Shown here: positions 1-5,750 of the stretch, in pieces
Position numbering within the stretch: the first letter of the stretch is position 1
Layout of the letters: every line of letters starts with the position of its first letter
The notes under the pieces: model-generated
Databases searched by the model: none
What the model saw: only the letters and a program-made list of their open reading frames with translations
Told to the model about the DNA's origin: nothing
Origin: Verrucomicrobiota bacterium
GTDB lineage: Bacteria > Verrucomicrobiota > Verrucomicrobiia > Limisphaerales > UBA11320
Length of the DNA: 6,532 nt
Assembly: GCA_016871475.1 (NCBI GenBank)
Contig: VHDG01000234.1
Location: forward strand, 1 to 6,532
Direction: 5' to 3'
Translations under genes and position numbers: made by a program

Positions 1-1521
1 GCCGGTTTGAGCAACGATGTGTTGCCCGGGAATGGAGGTCTGGATCTAAACTATCCGACGCTGTTCACGACCGATCTGGTGGGATCCGCCGGCAGGAATT
101 TCGTCTTCGGCAACAGCGACCTCTCGGATTATCGATACGACAACACCGGGTTCACAGGAACCTCCGGCGCCACGCCCATCATTTCGGGACTCGTTGCATT
201 GATGCTCTCAGCGCGTCCTGAACTGAGCTACCGGGATGTCCAGCAGGCTCTTCTCCTGTCTGCCCAGCACTTTGACCGGGAGGATCCTTTGCTGGTGCAG
301 AATGGAGCGGGGCTCGAAGTGAGCTTGAATCTCGGGTTTGGTGTTCCGCACGCGGGCCTGGCGGTTGCGCTGGCACAGGCCTGGAAACCTCGGGGCCAGG
401 CACAAACAACCTCAGTTGTTGCGACTCCGAACCTCCTGATTCCTGATGACGGTCTGAGGGTCGAGGTCTCCGGGGAGGGCGTACCTGCGCATCTGATGTC
501 GATTCCGGTAACTTCGAGTCTGGGGTATCAAGCCGAGGACGGGACCTCTGAGTATAGTTTGACCAACGCCGCCGAGGCTCTTTCGGAGTGGCAGGGGGAT
601 TTATCCGGTCAGGCAGTCATCCTTCGGCGCGGGTTGAACACATTCGCTGAGAAGATCCGGAACATGGAGAACGCGAACCCCGCCCTGATCATCATTCGTG
701 ACAACACAGGAAGCAGCGATCGCATGATTATGGCGGGGACGCAGCGGGCCTATGTCCCGGCGGTATTCATGGCTCGAAACGCGGGACTGGAACTGGAAGG
801 TCTGATTGCGACCAATTCGTCTGTGCAGGTTCGTTTGGCGTCCATCAAGGCCGTCGTCGAGTTCGACGTCACCGAAGCCCGTGTCTGTGAGCATGTGGGA
901 TTAAGGCTTCAGACGACCCACACTCGCAGGGGGGATCTGCGGATCACTCTGGTTTCGCCCTTGGGCACCCGCAGCGCGCTGCAGCGTCCGGGCACTGACT
1001 CGTTCGCAGGCCCCGTGGACTGGACCTACCACACGGTTCACAGTTTTCTGGAACCATCCGGGGGCAGGTGGCGGCTTGAAGTGACAGACGAGGAGCCTGG
1101 AAACACCGGCATGATCACCCGGGCGGAGCTTATCGTGCGCGGATTACCCATCGTGGACACCGATCGTGATGGACTGAGCGACCCGTGGGAGATGGACAAG
1201 TTTGGCAGTCTTGATGGGCGAGCCAGTGACGACCTTGACCGTGATGGGCATTCGAATGCCCTAGAACAGCTGCTGGAGACGGATCCCCTGACGAGCGATT
1301 CTCCGCTGAGGTTGACGATTGAGCCCTGGCGGCCGGGCGTCGTGCGGGTCTCATGGCCGGGATATCGGGGTGACAGCTATCGGATTCTGACGAGCTCAAA
1401 CCCTGACGGGCCCTATGTGCCGGAGGCGGTGGTCAGCGGTGCTTTCCCTGAGACCGAATGGTTCAAGATCGTGGCCCCATCGACTCGCCACTATCTCAGG
1501 CTGGAGCGACTGTCGCCCTGA
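1..1521 (+). CDS. Secreted kexin-like subtilisin (S8) protease with PA-like and P domains, 3' part (5' end outside window)
   Basis: The frame is open from base 1, so the true start lies to the left; the TTG at 7 is not a believable start. 506 residues are visible (numbered from base 1). Residues 1-95 are the end of a peptidase S8 domain: GTSGATP carries the catalytic Ser at residue 55 (codon 163-165), followed by the helix and the P-E-L-S-Y-R-D-V-Q segment typical of kexin/furin enzymes, and then GFG...A...A..W near 112-127, also kexin-like. Asp and His of the triad are outside the window. Residues ~203-268 resemble a protease-associated (PA) domain (RRG, AEKI, ALIII, VPAVFM). Residues ~285-381 look like a proprotein convertase P domain (GDLRITLVSP, GRWRLEVTD). 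Residues 386-397 and 411-423 are D-x-D-x-D-G-x-S calcium-binding-type repeats, and the last ~70 residues are a beta-rich tail common in Verrucomicrobiota exported proteins. Likely secreted and degrading extracellular protein; substrate unknown. Family is confident, domain borders approximate. Confidence 0.92.
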   Translation, partial: AGLSNDVLPGNGGLDLNYPTLFTTDLVGSAGRNFVFGNSDLSDYRYDNTGFTGTSGATPIISGLVALMLSARPELSYRDVQQALLLSAQHFDREDPLLVQNGAGLEVSLNLGFGVPHAGLAVALAQAWKPRGQAQTTSVVATPNLLIPDDGLRVEVSGEGVPAHLMSIPVTSSLGYQAEDGTSEYSLTNAAEALSEWQGDLSGQAVILRRGLNTFAEKIRNMENANPALIIIRDNTGSSDRMIMAGTQRAYVPAVFMARNAGLELEGLIATNSSVQVRLASIKAVVEFDVTEARVCEHVGLRLQTTHTRRGDLRITLVSPLGTRSALQRPGTDSFAGPVDWTYHTVHSFLEPSGGRWRLEVTDEEPGNTGMITRAELIVRGLPIVDTDRDGLSDPWEMDKFGSLDGRASDDLDRDGHSNALEQLLETDPLTSDSPLRLTIEPWRPGVVRVSWPGYRGDSYRILTSSNPDGPYVPEAVVSGAFPETEWFKIVAPSTRHYLRLERLSP

Positions 1522-1637
1522 CGCATCGCATCAGCAACCGGCCTTTGATTTGCAGGTGACCTCCCCTGCGCCCCCCAACGTTCCGCCTGGAGGTTCCAGC
1601 ATACGTTTTAAGGTTGAACAGGATCGTTGGACTTTCG
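1522..1637. other. Intergenic spacer between protease and plsY
   Basis: This 116-base spacer holds no gene. A weak inverted repeat, GCAGG then an 8-base loop then CCTGC, lies near 1550-1567, but no T-run follows it, so I do not call a terminator. I see no convincing -35/-10 pair. An upstream TTG at 1614 is in frame with plsY, so part of this spacer would be coding if that start were used. Confidence 0.5.
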
Positions 1638-2315
1638 ATGGTCTCGCCGGTGCTTGTCTTGCCCTTCATTCTTTGCGCCGTCATTGGCTATTTCGTTGGA
1701 TCGTTGCCCACAGGATTCCTGGTGGCAAAGGCGAAGGGCATCGACATTCGAACCGTAGGCAGCGGGAACATCGGTGCCACGAACGCCATGCGAATATTGG
1801 GCAAGGGCCCAGGGATTTTCGTCTTGGTGGTCGATGCTGCGAAGGGGTTCCTGGCCTGCGCCGGGATTCCTGTCCTGCTTGGGATTTTGGGCCTGCTCCC
1901 GAAGGACATGAGTGGGCTGCATCAGGAGTGGCTGACGATCGTCGCCGGATTCACTTCCATCCTGGGGCACAATTTCACGTGTTGGCTTGGGTTCAAAGGA
2001 GGCAAAGGGATTGCCACCAGCGCGGGCGTGCTGGGCGCGATGGTCCCGGTCGCATTGGGAATCGCCTTTGTCTGCTTTGCCATCGTGCTGGCCGTCACCC
2101 GATACGTGTCGTTGGGTTCTCTGGTGGCAGCGGTGGTCTTGCCGTTTGCGGCATGGTTGACCGGATCCACCGCGTCGATGATCGGGATTTCGTGCGCGAT
2201 GAGCTTGCTCGCCTTCATCAAGCACAGGGCCAACATACGGCGGCTGATCGCAGGCACGGAGCATCGTATCGGCAGGAAGGCGGCTTCCACCGGGAACTCC
2301 CCCCACTCAACATGA
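1638..2315 (+). CDS. plsY: Glycerol-3-phosphate acyltransferase PlsY
   Basis: PlsY is an inner-membrane enzyme that moves an acyl group from acyl-phosphate (made by PlsX) to position 1 of sn-glycerol 3-phosphate, giving lysophosphatidic acid, the first committed step of phospholipid synthesis. The product is 225 residues, a usual length for the family. Visible family motifs: GSLPTG at 21-26 at the end of the first membrane segment, SGNIGATN at 42-49, GH at 110-111 followed by FKGGKGIAT at 119-127, and H-R-A-N-I-R-R-L...G-T-E at 196-208. Several hydrophobic segments separate these motifs (about 5-20, 59-87, 99-115, 130-153, 157-175 and 177-193). I chose ATG 1638 because the protein then begins just before the first membrane segment, as in known PlsY; an in-frame TTG at 1614 would add 8 residues, and its AAGG touches the start codon. 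The last bases overlap gpsA by ATGA, so the two are very likely translationally coupled. Confidence 0.95.
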   Translation: MVSPVLVLPFILCAVIGYFVGSLPTGFLVAKAKGIDIRTVGSGNIGATNAMRILGKGPGIFVLVVDAAKGFLACAGIPVLLGILGLLPKDMSGLHQEWLTIVAGFTSILGHNFTCWLGFKGGKGIATSAGVLGAMVPVALGIAFVCFAIVLAVTRYVSLGSLVAAVVLPFAAWLTGSTASMIGISCAMSLLAFIKHRANIRRLIAGTEHRIGRKAASTGNSPHST

Positions 2316-3322
2316 GCTCGAGGTTCGCATCACAAGGACTCAGAATCACCATCCTCGGGGCCGGAGCCTGGGGCACTGCATTGGGGATCGTGCTGGCACG
2401 CAATGGCCATCGACTCACACTTTGGGGTCATCATCCGGGGCACTTGGAAGACACGCGCCGGGACGGCGTGAATCATCGATACCTGCCCGGTGTTGTGTTG
2501 CCACGCGACTGGACCTACGAGACCGATCTGCTGGCCGCTTCGGGAGACGCCGACGTTGTGGTTCTGGCGGTGCCTTCACATGCCTTTCGGCAAACGGCTG
2601 CCGCGTTGCGAGGATGGAAAGGTCGCGCAGTGGTGAGCGTGACCAAGGGGATCGAGTTCGAGACCGGCCTGACGATGTGCGGTGTTTTGCGACAGGAGAT
2701 CCCGGGGGTGGCGGCAGGCGCGCTGTCGGGCCCCACTCTTGCCATCGAGGTCGCGCGTGGAATTCCCGCGGCCGTTGTGGCTGCCAGTCAGGATCCAGAG
2801 GTGGCTGCGCTCACCCAGCAGCTGTTTCTTGCCCCGAGGTTTCGTGTTTATACCAGCACAGACGAGGTGGGAGTGGAGCTGGGGGGTGCGTTGAAAAATG
2901 TGGTGGCGATTGCAGCCGGTGTGGGTGATGGACTGGGGTTCGGCGACAACTCCAAAGCGGCGCTCGTCACGCGCGGGATCGCGGAGGTTCGACGCATCGG
3001 AGTGGCCTGCGGAGCCAAAGCAGATTCCTTCGGTGGATTGAGCGGGCTGGGTGATCTGACCGTAACGTGCTTTTCCAGGCTGAGTCGCAACCGCGGACTG
3101 GGTGAGCGAATCGGCCGCGGTGATTCGGTCGCACAGGTCCTGGCGGAGTCCGTAAGTGTTGCCGAAGGTTATCCCACCGCCCGGGCTGCCTGGCAGCTGG
3201 CGCGCGCCAAAAATGTGGAAACGCCGATCATCGACGAGGTTTATTCCGTTCTCTACGAAGGCAGGCAACCCCTTGAGGCGGTGCGCTCCCTGATGACGCG
3301 CGACGCGGGGGCCGAGGTCTGA
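2312..3322 (+). CDS. gpsA: NAD(P)-dependent glycerol-3-phosphate dehydrogenase GpsA
   Basis: This cytoplasmic enzyme reduces dihydroxyacetone phosphate to sn-glycerol 3-phosphate with NAD(P)H, supplying the backbone for phospholipids and the direct substrate of PlsY encoded just upstream. The product is 336 residues, normal for the family. The N-terminal Rossmann domain shows GAGAWG at 16-21; S-V-T-K-G-I-E places Lys112 in the conserved position; S-G-P-T-L-A-I-E-V is the usual central motif. The helical C-terminal domain has LGGALKNV with the catalytic Lys195, DGLGFGDNSKAAL around 208-218, GLGDL with Asp248, and SRNR at 258-261, which binds the substrate phosphate. The start ATG overlaps the plsY stop as ATGA; no strong ribosome binding site precedes it at normal spacing, which fits coupled translation. 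The same frame is open for 299 codons upstream, straight through plsY, but that stretch reads as non-protein-like sequence and the conserved domain begins 11 residues after ATG 2312, so longer start calls should be avoided. Confidence 0.97.
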   Translation: MSSRFASQGLRITILGAGAWGTALGIVLARNGHRLTLWGHHPGHLEDTRRDGVNHRYLPGVVLPRDWTYETDLLAASGDADVVVLAVPSHAFRQTAAALRGWKGRAVVSVTKGIEFETGLTMCGVLRQEIPGVAAGALSGPTLAIEVARGIPAAVVAASQDPEVAALTQQLFLAPRFRVYTSTDEVGVELGGALKNVVAIAAGVGDGLGFGDNSKAALVTRGIAEVRRIGVACGAKADSFGGLSGLGDLTVTCFSRLSRNRGLGERIGRGDSVAQVLAESVSVAEGYPTARAAWQLARAKNVETPIIDEVYSVLYEGRQPLEAVRSLMTRDAGAEV

Positions 3323-3434
3323 AACTAGGCTTTTCGTTCTCCGCCATACGCACCATGATTTGCGGACAGCGCACAGGAGCGGGTCACCTGTTCAAAATGC
3401 CTAATTCCAGAACTCGACCCCCGCGCCGGCGGGG
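3323..3434. other. Convergent intergenic spacer between gpsA and response regulator
   Basis: This short spacer lies between two genes that point at each other. It holds no open frame of note. Its right end carries a GC-rich hairpin that reaches into the stop codon of the response regulator and is listed separately. Confidence 0.5.
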
Positions 3435-3436
3435 TC
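3416..3436. terminator. GC-rich hairpin between convergent genes, possible bidirectional terminator
   Basis: GACCCC at 3416-3421 pairs with GGGGTC at 3431-3436. With one bulged C the stem gains two more pairs and closes on a GCCG loop. It sits between convergent gpsA and the response regulator and includes two bases of the latter's stop codon (TCA on the plus strand at 3435-3437). Neither side has a T-run, so it is not a canonical intrinsic terminator. Position and stability suggest it could end or stabilise both transcripts. Confidence 0.35.
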
Positions 3437-3917
3437 AATGCACCGGGGAGAGAAACTCAGTACGGAAATTCGGATCGGTCAACCGACGACACCGATCTTT
3501 CATGGGTTGACTCACGAATCGCTGAACCGCATCCAGCAGGATATCGAAGTCGAGGGGCTTTTCCATGAGAGCGTCGACGCCGCGCCCCGTGGCGACCCCG
3601 AGCTGGTTGGGACGAGCGGTGATCACGATGATCGGAACCAAAGGATCAATCTTCGCGATGGCATCCAAGGCTTGCCAGCCGTTCTTCTCGGGCATGTTGA
3701 CGTCGAGCAGCACGACGTCGGGTCTTTCCGCATCGAACTGGGTCATGGCATGAGCCCCGTCGTGGGCCTCGATGGTTTCGTACCCTGTTTCGCGAAAAAC
3801 CGCGGCCACGGCTTTTCTGACCGCCGAATCATCATCCACGATGAGAACCCTTGCGATTGGCTTCTGGGCGGTCCGAGATCCGGACTCAGACGCTGGCGCT
3901 GGAGAGGAATAGCTCAT
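3435..3917 (-). CDS. Stand-alone receiver-domain response regulator
   Basis: The protein has 160 residues with one REC domain at about 22-140 and no DNA-binding or enzyme domain. The acidic pocket is V-D-D-D at 27-30, the phosphorylated Asp is Asp72 in V-V-L-L-D-V-N-M-P, the switch Thr is Thr100 in V-I-T-A-R, and the conserved Lys is Lys120 in M-E-K-P-L-D-F. All key residues are present, so it should be phosphorylated by a histidine kinase, which is not in this window. The first 20 residues are a Ser/Ala/Pro-rich tail and the last ~20 a charged tail; neither matches an output domain I know. It probably acts through protein contacts (CheY- or DivK-like use) in the cytoplasm. The start ATG at 3917-3915 has AGGA 10 bases upstream. 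It is convergent with gpsA and divergent from the lipoprotein gene, so it is transcribed alone. The partner and process are unknown. Confidence 0.9.
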   Translation of the reverse strand: MSYSSPAPASESGSRTAQKPIARVLIVDDDSAVRKAVAAVFRETGYETIEAHDGAHAMTQFDAERPDVVLLDVNMPEKNGWQALDAIAKIDPLVPIIVITARPNQLGVATGRGVDALMEKPLDFDILLDAVQRFVSQPMKDRCRRLTDPNFRTEFLSPVH

Positions 3918-3927
3918 TCGGTTTGAG

Positions 3928-3931
3928 TCCT
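3928..3931 (-). promoter_or_regulatory. Ribosome binding site of the response regulator
   Basis: AGGA on the minus strand (TCCT on plus) lies 10 bases before ATG 3917-3915. The spacing is slightly long but usable. It supports the start that leaves about 22 residues before the receiver domain. Confidence 0.5.
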
Positions 3932-4157
3932 GGGAGCGGTTTGCGTGCCAGCCGTCGCAAGGGTTGCGGGTGGGGGAGCAGGCCGAGGCTCCAAATTCTT
4001 GTCACTCTCCTGCCGGCAGCCTCGAGATTCATTGAAACCACTTTGTTGCAGAATGACTTAGCCGGAACGGAATCGTGTCGCGATCACGGGCGGCCGAACA
4101 GGGGTCATCTGGATGGGCTGTAAAACCCGGGGCACGGGCTGGGATGGGAGAACAGAA

Positions 4158-4178
4158 ACTTTCCTCACACTGGAAAGT
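4158..4178. repeat. Perfect 7-bp inverted repeat, possible operator or hairpin
   Basis: ACTTTCC (4158-4164) and GGAAAGT (4172-4178) are exact reverse complements separated by seven bases. The arms are AT-richer than the surroundings. A related half, AACTTCTCACA, follows directly at about 4179-4189 and resembles AACTTTCCTCACA at 4157-4169, so the site also has a direct-repeat character. It lies about 240 bases from either flanking start codon, in the divergent region. A regulator binding site or a transcript hairpin are both possible; function is inference. Confidence 0.35.
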
Positions 4179-4188
4179 AACTTCTCAC

Positions 4189-4204
4189 ATGGAGGGATGG
4201 AGGG
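4189..4204. repeat. Tandem direct repeat of ATGGAGGG (two copies)
   Basis: The 8-mer ATGGAGGG occurs twice back to back. It lies just after the ACTTTCC dyad and just before the odd palindrome CCTGC-G-GCAGG at 4206-4216. The copies are exact. No function can be assigned from the sequence. Confidence 0.5.
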
Positions 4205-4299
4205 ACCTGCGGCAGGAAGAGCGTCGATAGCCGACGGACAAGGCTTCGAGCAAGGAGCGAGGTTTTCAAGGGAAGCTCCTGCGGCGACCCCGGTCGAGA

Positions 4300-4348
4300 C
4301 GATGGCTTCTTCAAACCGGTGCTTTTCTCCGGACGTCATGAGCCATCG
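4300..4348. repeat. 8-bp inverted repeat with inner CCGG stem
   Basis: CGATGGCT (4300-4307) pairs with AGCCATCG (4341-4348) across 33 bases. Inside, CCGG and CCGG can form a second 4-bp stem around a nine-base loop. On the plus strand this would sit upstream of the lipoprotein start, and could be a 5' leader structure if transcription begins further upstream. Chance occurrence is possible because the spacing is wide. Confidence 0.25.
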
Positions 4349-4391
4349 GCCAACCGCCGGATGATCATTCGGGTCGCGGTCGGTTGAGGCA

Positions 4392-4420
4392 TTGATTCGT
4401 TCCGTGAGATGGGCTAGAAC
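4392..4420 (+). promoter_or_regulatory. Candidate sigma-70-type promoter of the lipoprotein gene
   Basis: TTGATT (4392-4397) is followed after exactly 17 bases by TAGAAC (4415-4420); each hexamer matches four of six consensus bases. Transcription would start near 4427, essentially at the ATG (4426), which would make the mRNA nearly leaderless. That fits the absence of a ribosome binding site there but is also what a chance match would look like. Confidence 0.22.
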
Positions 4421-4425
4421 GCCGC

Positions 4426-5697
4426 ATGAATTTTTCCATGAGCGGAACCGAGCAGCGGCTTCGGGAAACACAGCCACGAAGGCAGTCGGGGCAGCTGCGG
4501 CAATATGCTCTGGGCTGGGCGGCCGCATGCTGTCTGGGACTACTCTCGGCATGCAGCAAAGCCGCGGATCCGACGCCTACCTCGGGAGGAACGACTCCGA
4601 AGGGCGCGATCCAGCTGCCTGGGATCACATACTGGAACGATGTGATCCGTAAGGTGCCGTGGTCGGTGCACATCGTGAAAATTGATCGGACCCGCAAGGA
4701 CCTGGCTTTCACCACCACGATCGCTCGAAACACCGTGGTGGGTCTGGCGCAGCTATCGGCGCAAATCCGTTCGGTGCCTGCAACAGTCGGCAAGCCCCTC
4801 GTTGCCATCAACGGCGATTTTTATTCGGTGGACTCCGGTCCGTACATCGGAGATCCACGGGGAATTCAGATCATGGAAGGGGAGTATCTCAGCACGCCGG
4901 GTGACCAGAGCGTTTTCAGAATCGATGCCCAGGGCAACCCTGAGATCGGGATTGTCGAATCGAAATTCACCATTACCTGGCCTGACGGGACGGTTTCAGC
5001 CGCGCGTCTCAATGAAGAGCGGAGTCCGAAAGAAACGGTTGTCTTCACGCCCCGACTCGGTTCGAGCACGCGGACTTCGGGTGGCACAGAGGCAATTCTT
5101 GTGGCTGCGGGTCAGGAGCCCCTGTTGCCCCTGCAGGTCGGCAAGGAAGTCGTCGGCAAGGTCGAATCCATTCAGCAAGGCGGGGATACCCCGTTGAAAC
5201 CGGGCAAGCTGGTGGTGTCCTTTGGTCCCCGGGTGAGCAAAGCATCAACGCTCAAGGCGGGCGATGTCTTGAAAATCAGTCCCATGACGGAGCCCAGTCT
5301 TGCAGGTGCACGAACCGCCTTGGGAGGTGGCAACATCATTGTCCACAAGGGCGAACCCCAAAAGTTCTCCATGCCTGTGAGCGGTGCGTACAAGTTTCGT
5401 TCGGTGGTGGAGCGACATCCACGATCAGCCGTCGGGTTCAGCGACACTCATATCTTCCTGGTACAGGTGGACGGACGTCAGGGGGATTTATCGATCGGAA
5501 TGACTCTCGAGGAGCTCGGGGCTTACATGCAGAAACTCGGTTGCAAGGAAGCCATGAATTTTGATGGAGGAAGTTCTTCGACGCTTTGGGTCGCAGGACG
5601 GGTCGTCAACAGTCCGTCGAGTGGATCGGAAAGGGACATCGGAAATGCGCTGGTTCTCACGCAGAAACCGGCGGCTGTCAGTCAGCAGGTGCCCTGA
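4426..5697 (+). CDS. Phosphodiester glycosidase (NAGPA/DUF2233) family lipoprotein
   Basis: The product is 423 residues. The N-terminus has an arginine-rich stretch, a short hydrophobic run at 27-42 and a lipobox L-S-A-C with Cys43, so it should be a lipoprotein; Ser44 at +2 fits outer-membrane sorting if Lol rules apply. The rest is one NAGPA-type domain (PF09992): A-I-N-G-D-F-Y at 127-133, V-V-F-T-P-R-L-G...S-T near 197-207, H-P-R-S-A-V-G at 331-337, V-D-G-R-Q at 348-352, M-N-F-D-G-G-S-S-S-T at 377-386 and V-N-S-P-S...S-E-R-D-I-G-N-A-L at 394-408. Relatives include human N-acetylglucosamine-1-phosphodiester alpha-N-acetylglucosaminidase and bacterial proteins often labelled exopolysaccharide-related; they cleave sugar phosphodiesters. 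Here the substrate is unknown, perhaps an envelope or extracellular glycan. ATG 4426 is the first start after an in-frame stop at 4405-4407, but no ribosome binding site precedes it; ATG 4438 would shorten the unusually long n-region by four residues. The next gene begins 53 bases downstream and may share its transcript. Confidence 0.92.
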   Translation: MNFSMSGTEQRLRETQPRRQSGQLRQYALGWAAACCLGLLSACSKAADPTPTSGGTTPKGAIQLPGITYWNDVIRKVPWSVHIVKIDRTRKDLAFTTTIARNTVVGLAQLSAQIRSVPATVGKPLVAINGDFYSVDSGPYIGDPRGIQIMEGEYLSTPGDQSVFRIDAQGNPEIGIVESKFTITWPDGTVSAARLNEERSPKETVVFTPRLGSSTRTSGGTEAILVAAGQEPLLPLQVGKEVVGKVESIQQGGDTPLKPGKLVVSFGPRVSKASTLKAGDVLKISPMTEPSLAGARTALGGGNIIVHKGEPQKFSMPVSGAYKFRSVVERHPRSAVGFSDTHIFLVQVDGRQGDLSIGMTLEELGAYMQKLGCKEAMNFDGGSSSTLWVAGRVVNSPSSGSERDIGNALVLTQKPAAVSQQVP

Positions 5698-5739
5698 TGT
5701 CGTCGAAGCTCGCGGCTTGCCATTGGCTCATCCCTTTCT

Positions 5740-5743
5740 AGGA
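5740..5743 (+). promoter_or_regulatory. Ribosome binding site of the cytochrome-type gene
   Basis: AGGA lies seven bases before ATG 5751, the best-placed ribosome binding site in the window. It fixes the start of the gene at the right edge, which has no stop codon within the window. Confidence 0.7.
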
Positions 5744-5750
5744 TGCAGCC

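Larger units (their letters stand above)
3918..4425. other. Divergent intergenic region, 508 bases, no convincing gene
   Basis: This region lies between the response regulator (leftward) and the lipoprotein gene (rightward), so it must hold both promoters. I find no frame with recognisable protein motifs: the open frames that cross it on both strands run into the flanking genes in wrong frames and have low-complexity, arginine/serine/proline-type translations. It does hold several small structures: a 10-base palindrome CTGCCGGCAG (4010-4019); arms CGAGGCT/AGCCTCG (3984-3990 and 4018-4024); a 7-bp perfect dyad (4158-4178); an 8-base tandem repeat (4189-4204); an odd palindrome CCTGC-G-GCAGG (4206-4216); arms AGGAGC/GCTCCT (4253-4258 and 4275-4280); and 8-bp arms CGATGGCT/AGCCATCG (4300-4307 and 4341-4348). 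Some of these are expected by chance in GC-rich DNA of this length. Confidence 0.6.

Noticed and set aside
1608..2306. Antisense open frame of 232 codons covering almost all of plsY
   Set aside because: It mirrors plsY exactly, its translation is rich in Gln, Arg, His and Asp with no recognisable motif, and it is explained by GC-rich codon use of the sense gene.
1415..2311. Long in-frame open extension upstream of gpsA (299 codons), suggesting a 635-residue fusion
   Set aside because: It lies in another frame of plsY, whose family motifs are unmistakable, and its translation is arginine/histidine-rich with no motifs. The GpsA domain starts just after ATG 2312, at the ATGA overlap.
2576..3268. 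Antisense open frame of 230 codons inside gpsA
   Set aside because: It lies wholly within a confidently identified gene and shows no motifs or ribosome binding site of its own.
3438..3926. Plus-strand open frame opposite the response regulator
   Set aside because: The minus-strand frame has every receiver-domain residue in place; the plus-strand translation looks like its shadow.
3935..3950. Minus-strand match to a sigma-54 promoter: TGGCACG, four bases, CCGCT (GG-N10-GC kept)
   Set aside because: The -24 part is perfect but the -12 part matches only partly, and transcription would begin near 3924, downstream of the response regulator's AGGA and only a few bases before its ATG. It would work only for a leaderless message, so I treat it as chance.
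4189..4230. Tiny frame of 13 codons starting in the ATGGAGGG repeat, a possible leader peptide
   Set aside because: No ribosome binding site precedes it, the peptide has no run of a regulatory amino acid, and it is far from the next gene.
4058..4552. Minus-strand open frame of 164 codons across the divergent region
   Set aside because: It overlaps the signal-peptide region of the lipoprotein gene on the opposite strand, has no recognisable motif, and has a Pro/Ala/Ser-rich translation typical of spurious frames in GC-rich DNA.
5702..5716. AAGC-loop-GCTT pairing after the lipoprotein stop codon as a terminator
   Set aside because: The stem is only four base pairs and no T-run follows, so read-through into the cytochrome-type gene is more likely.
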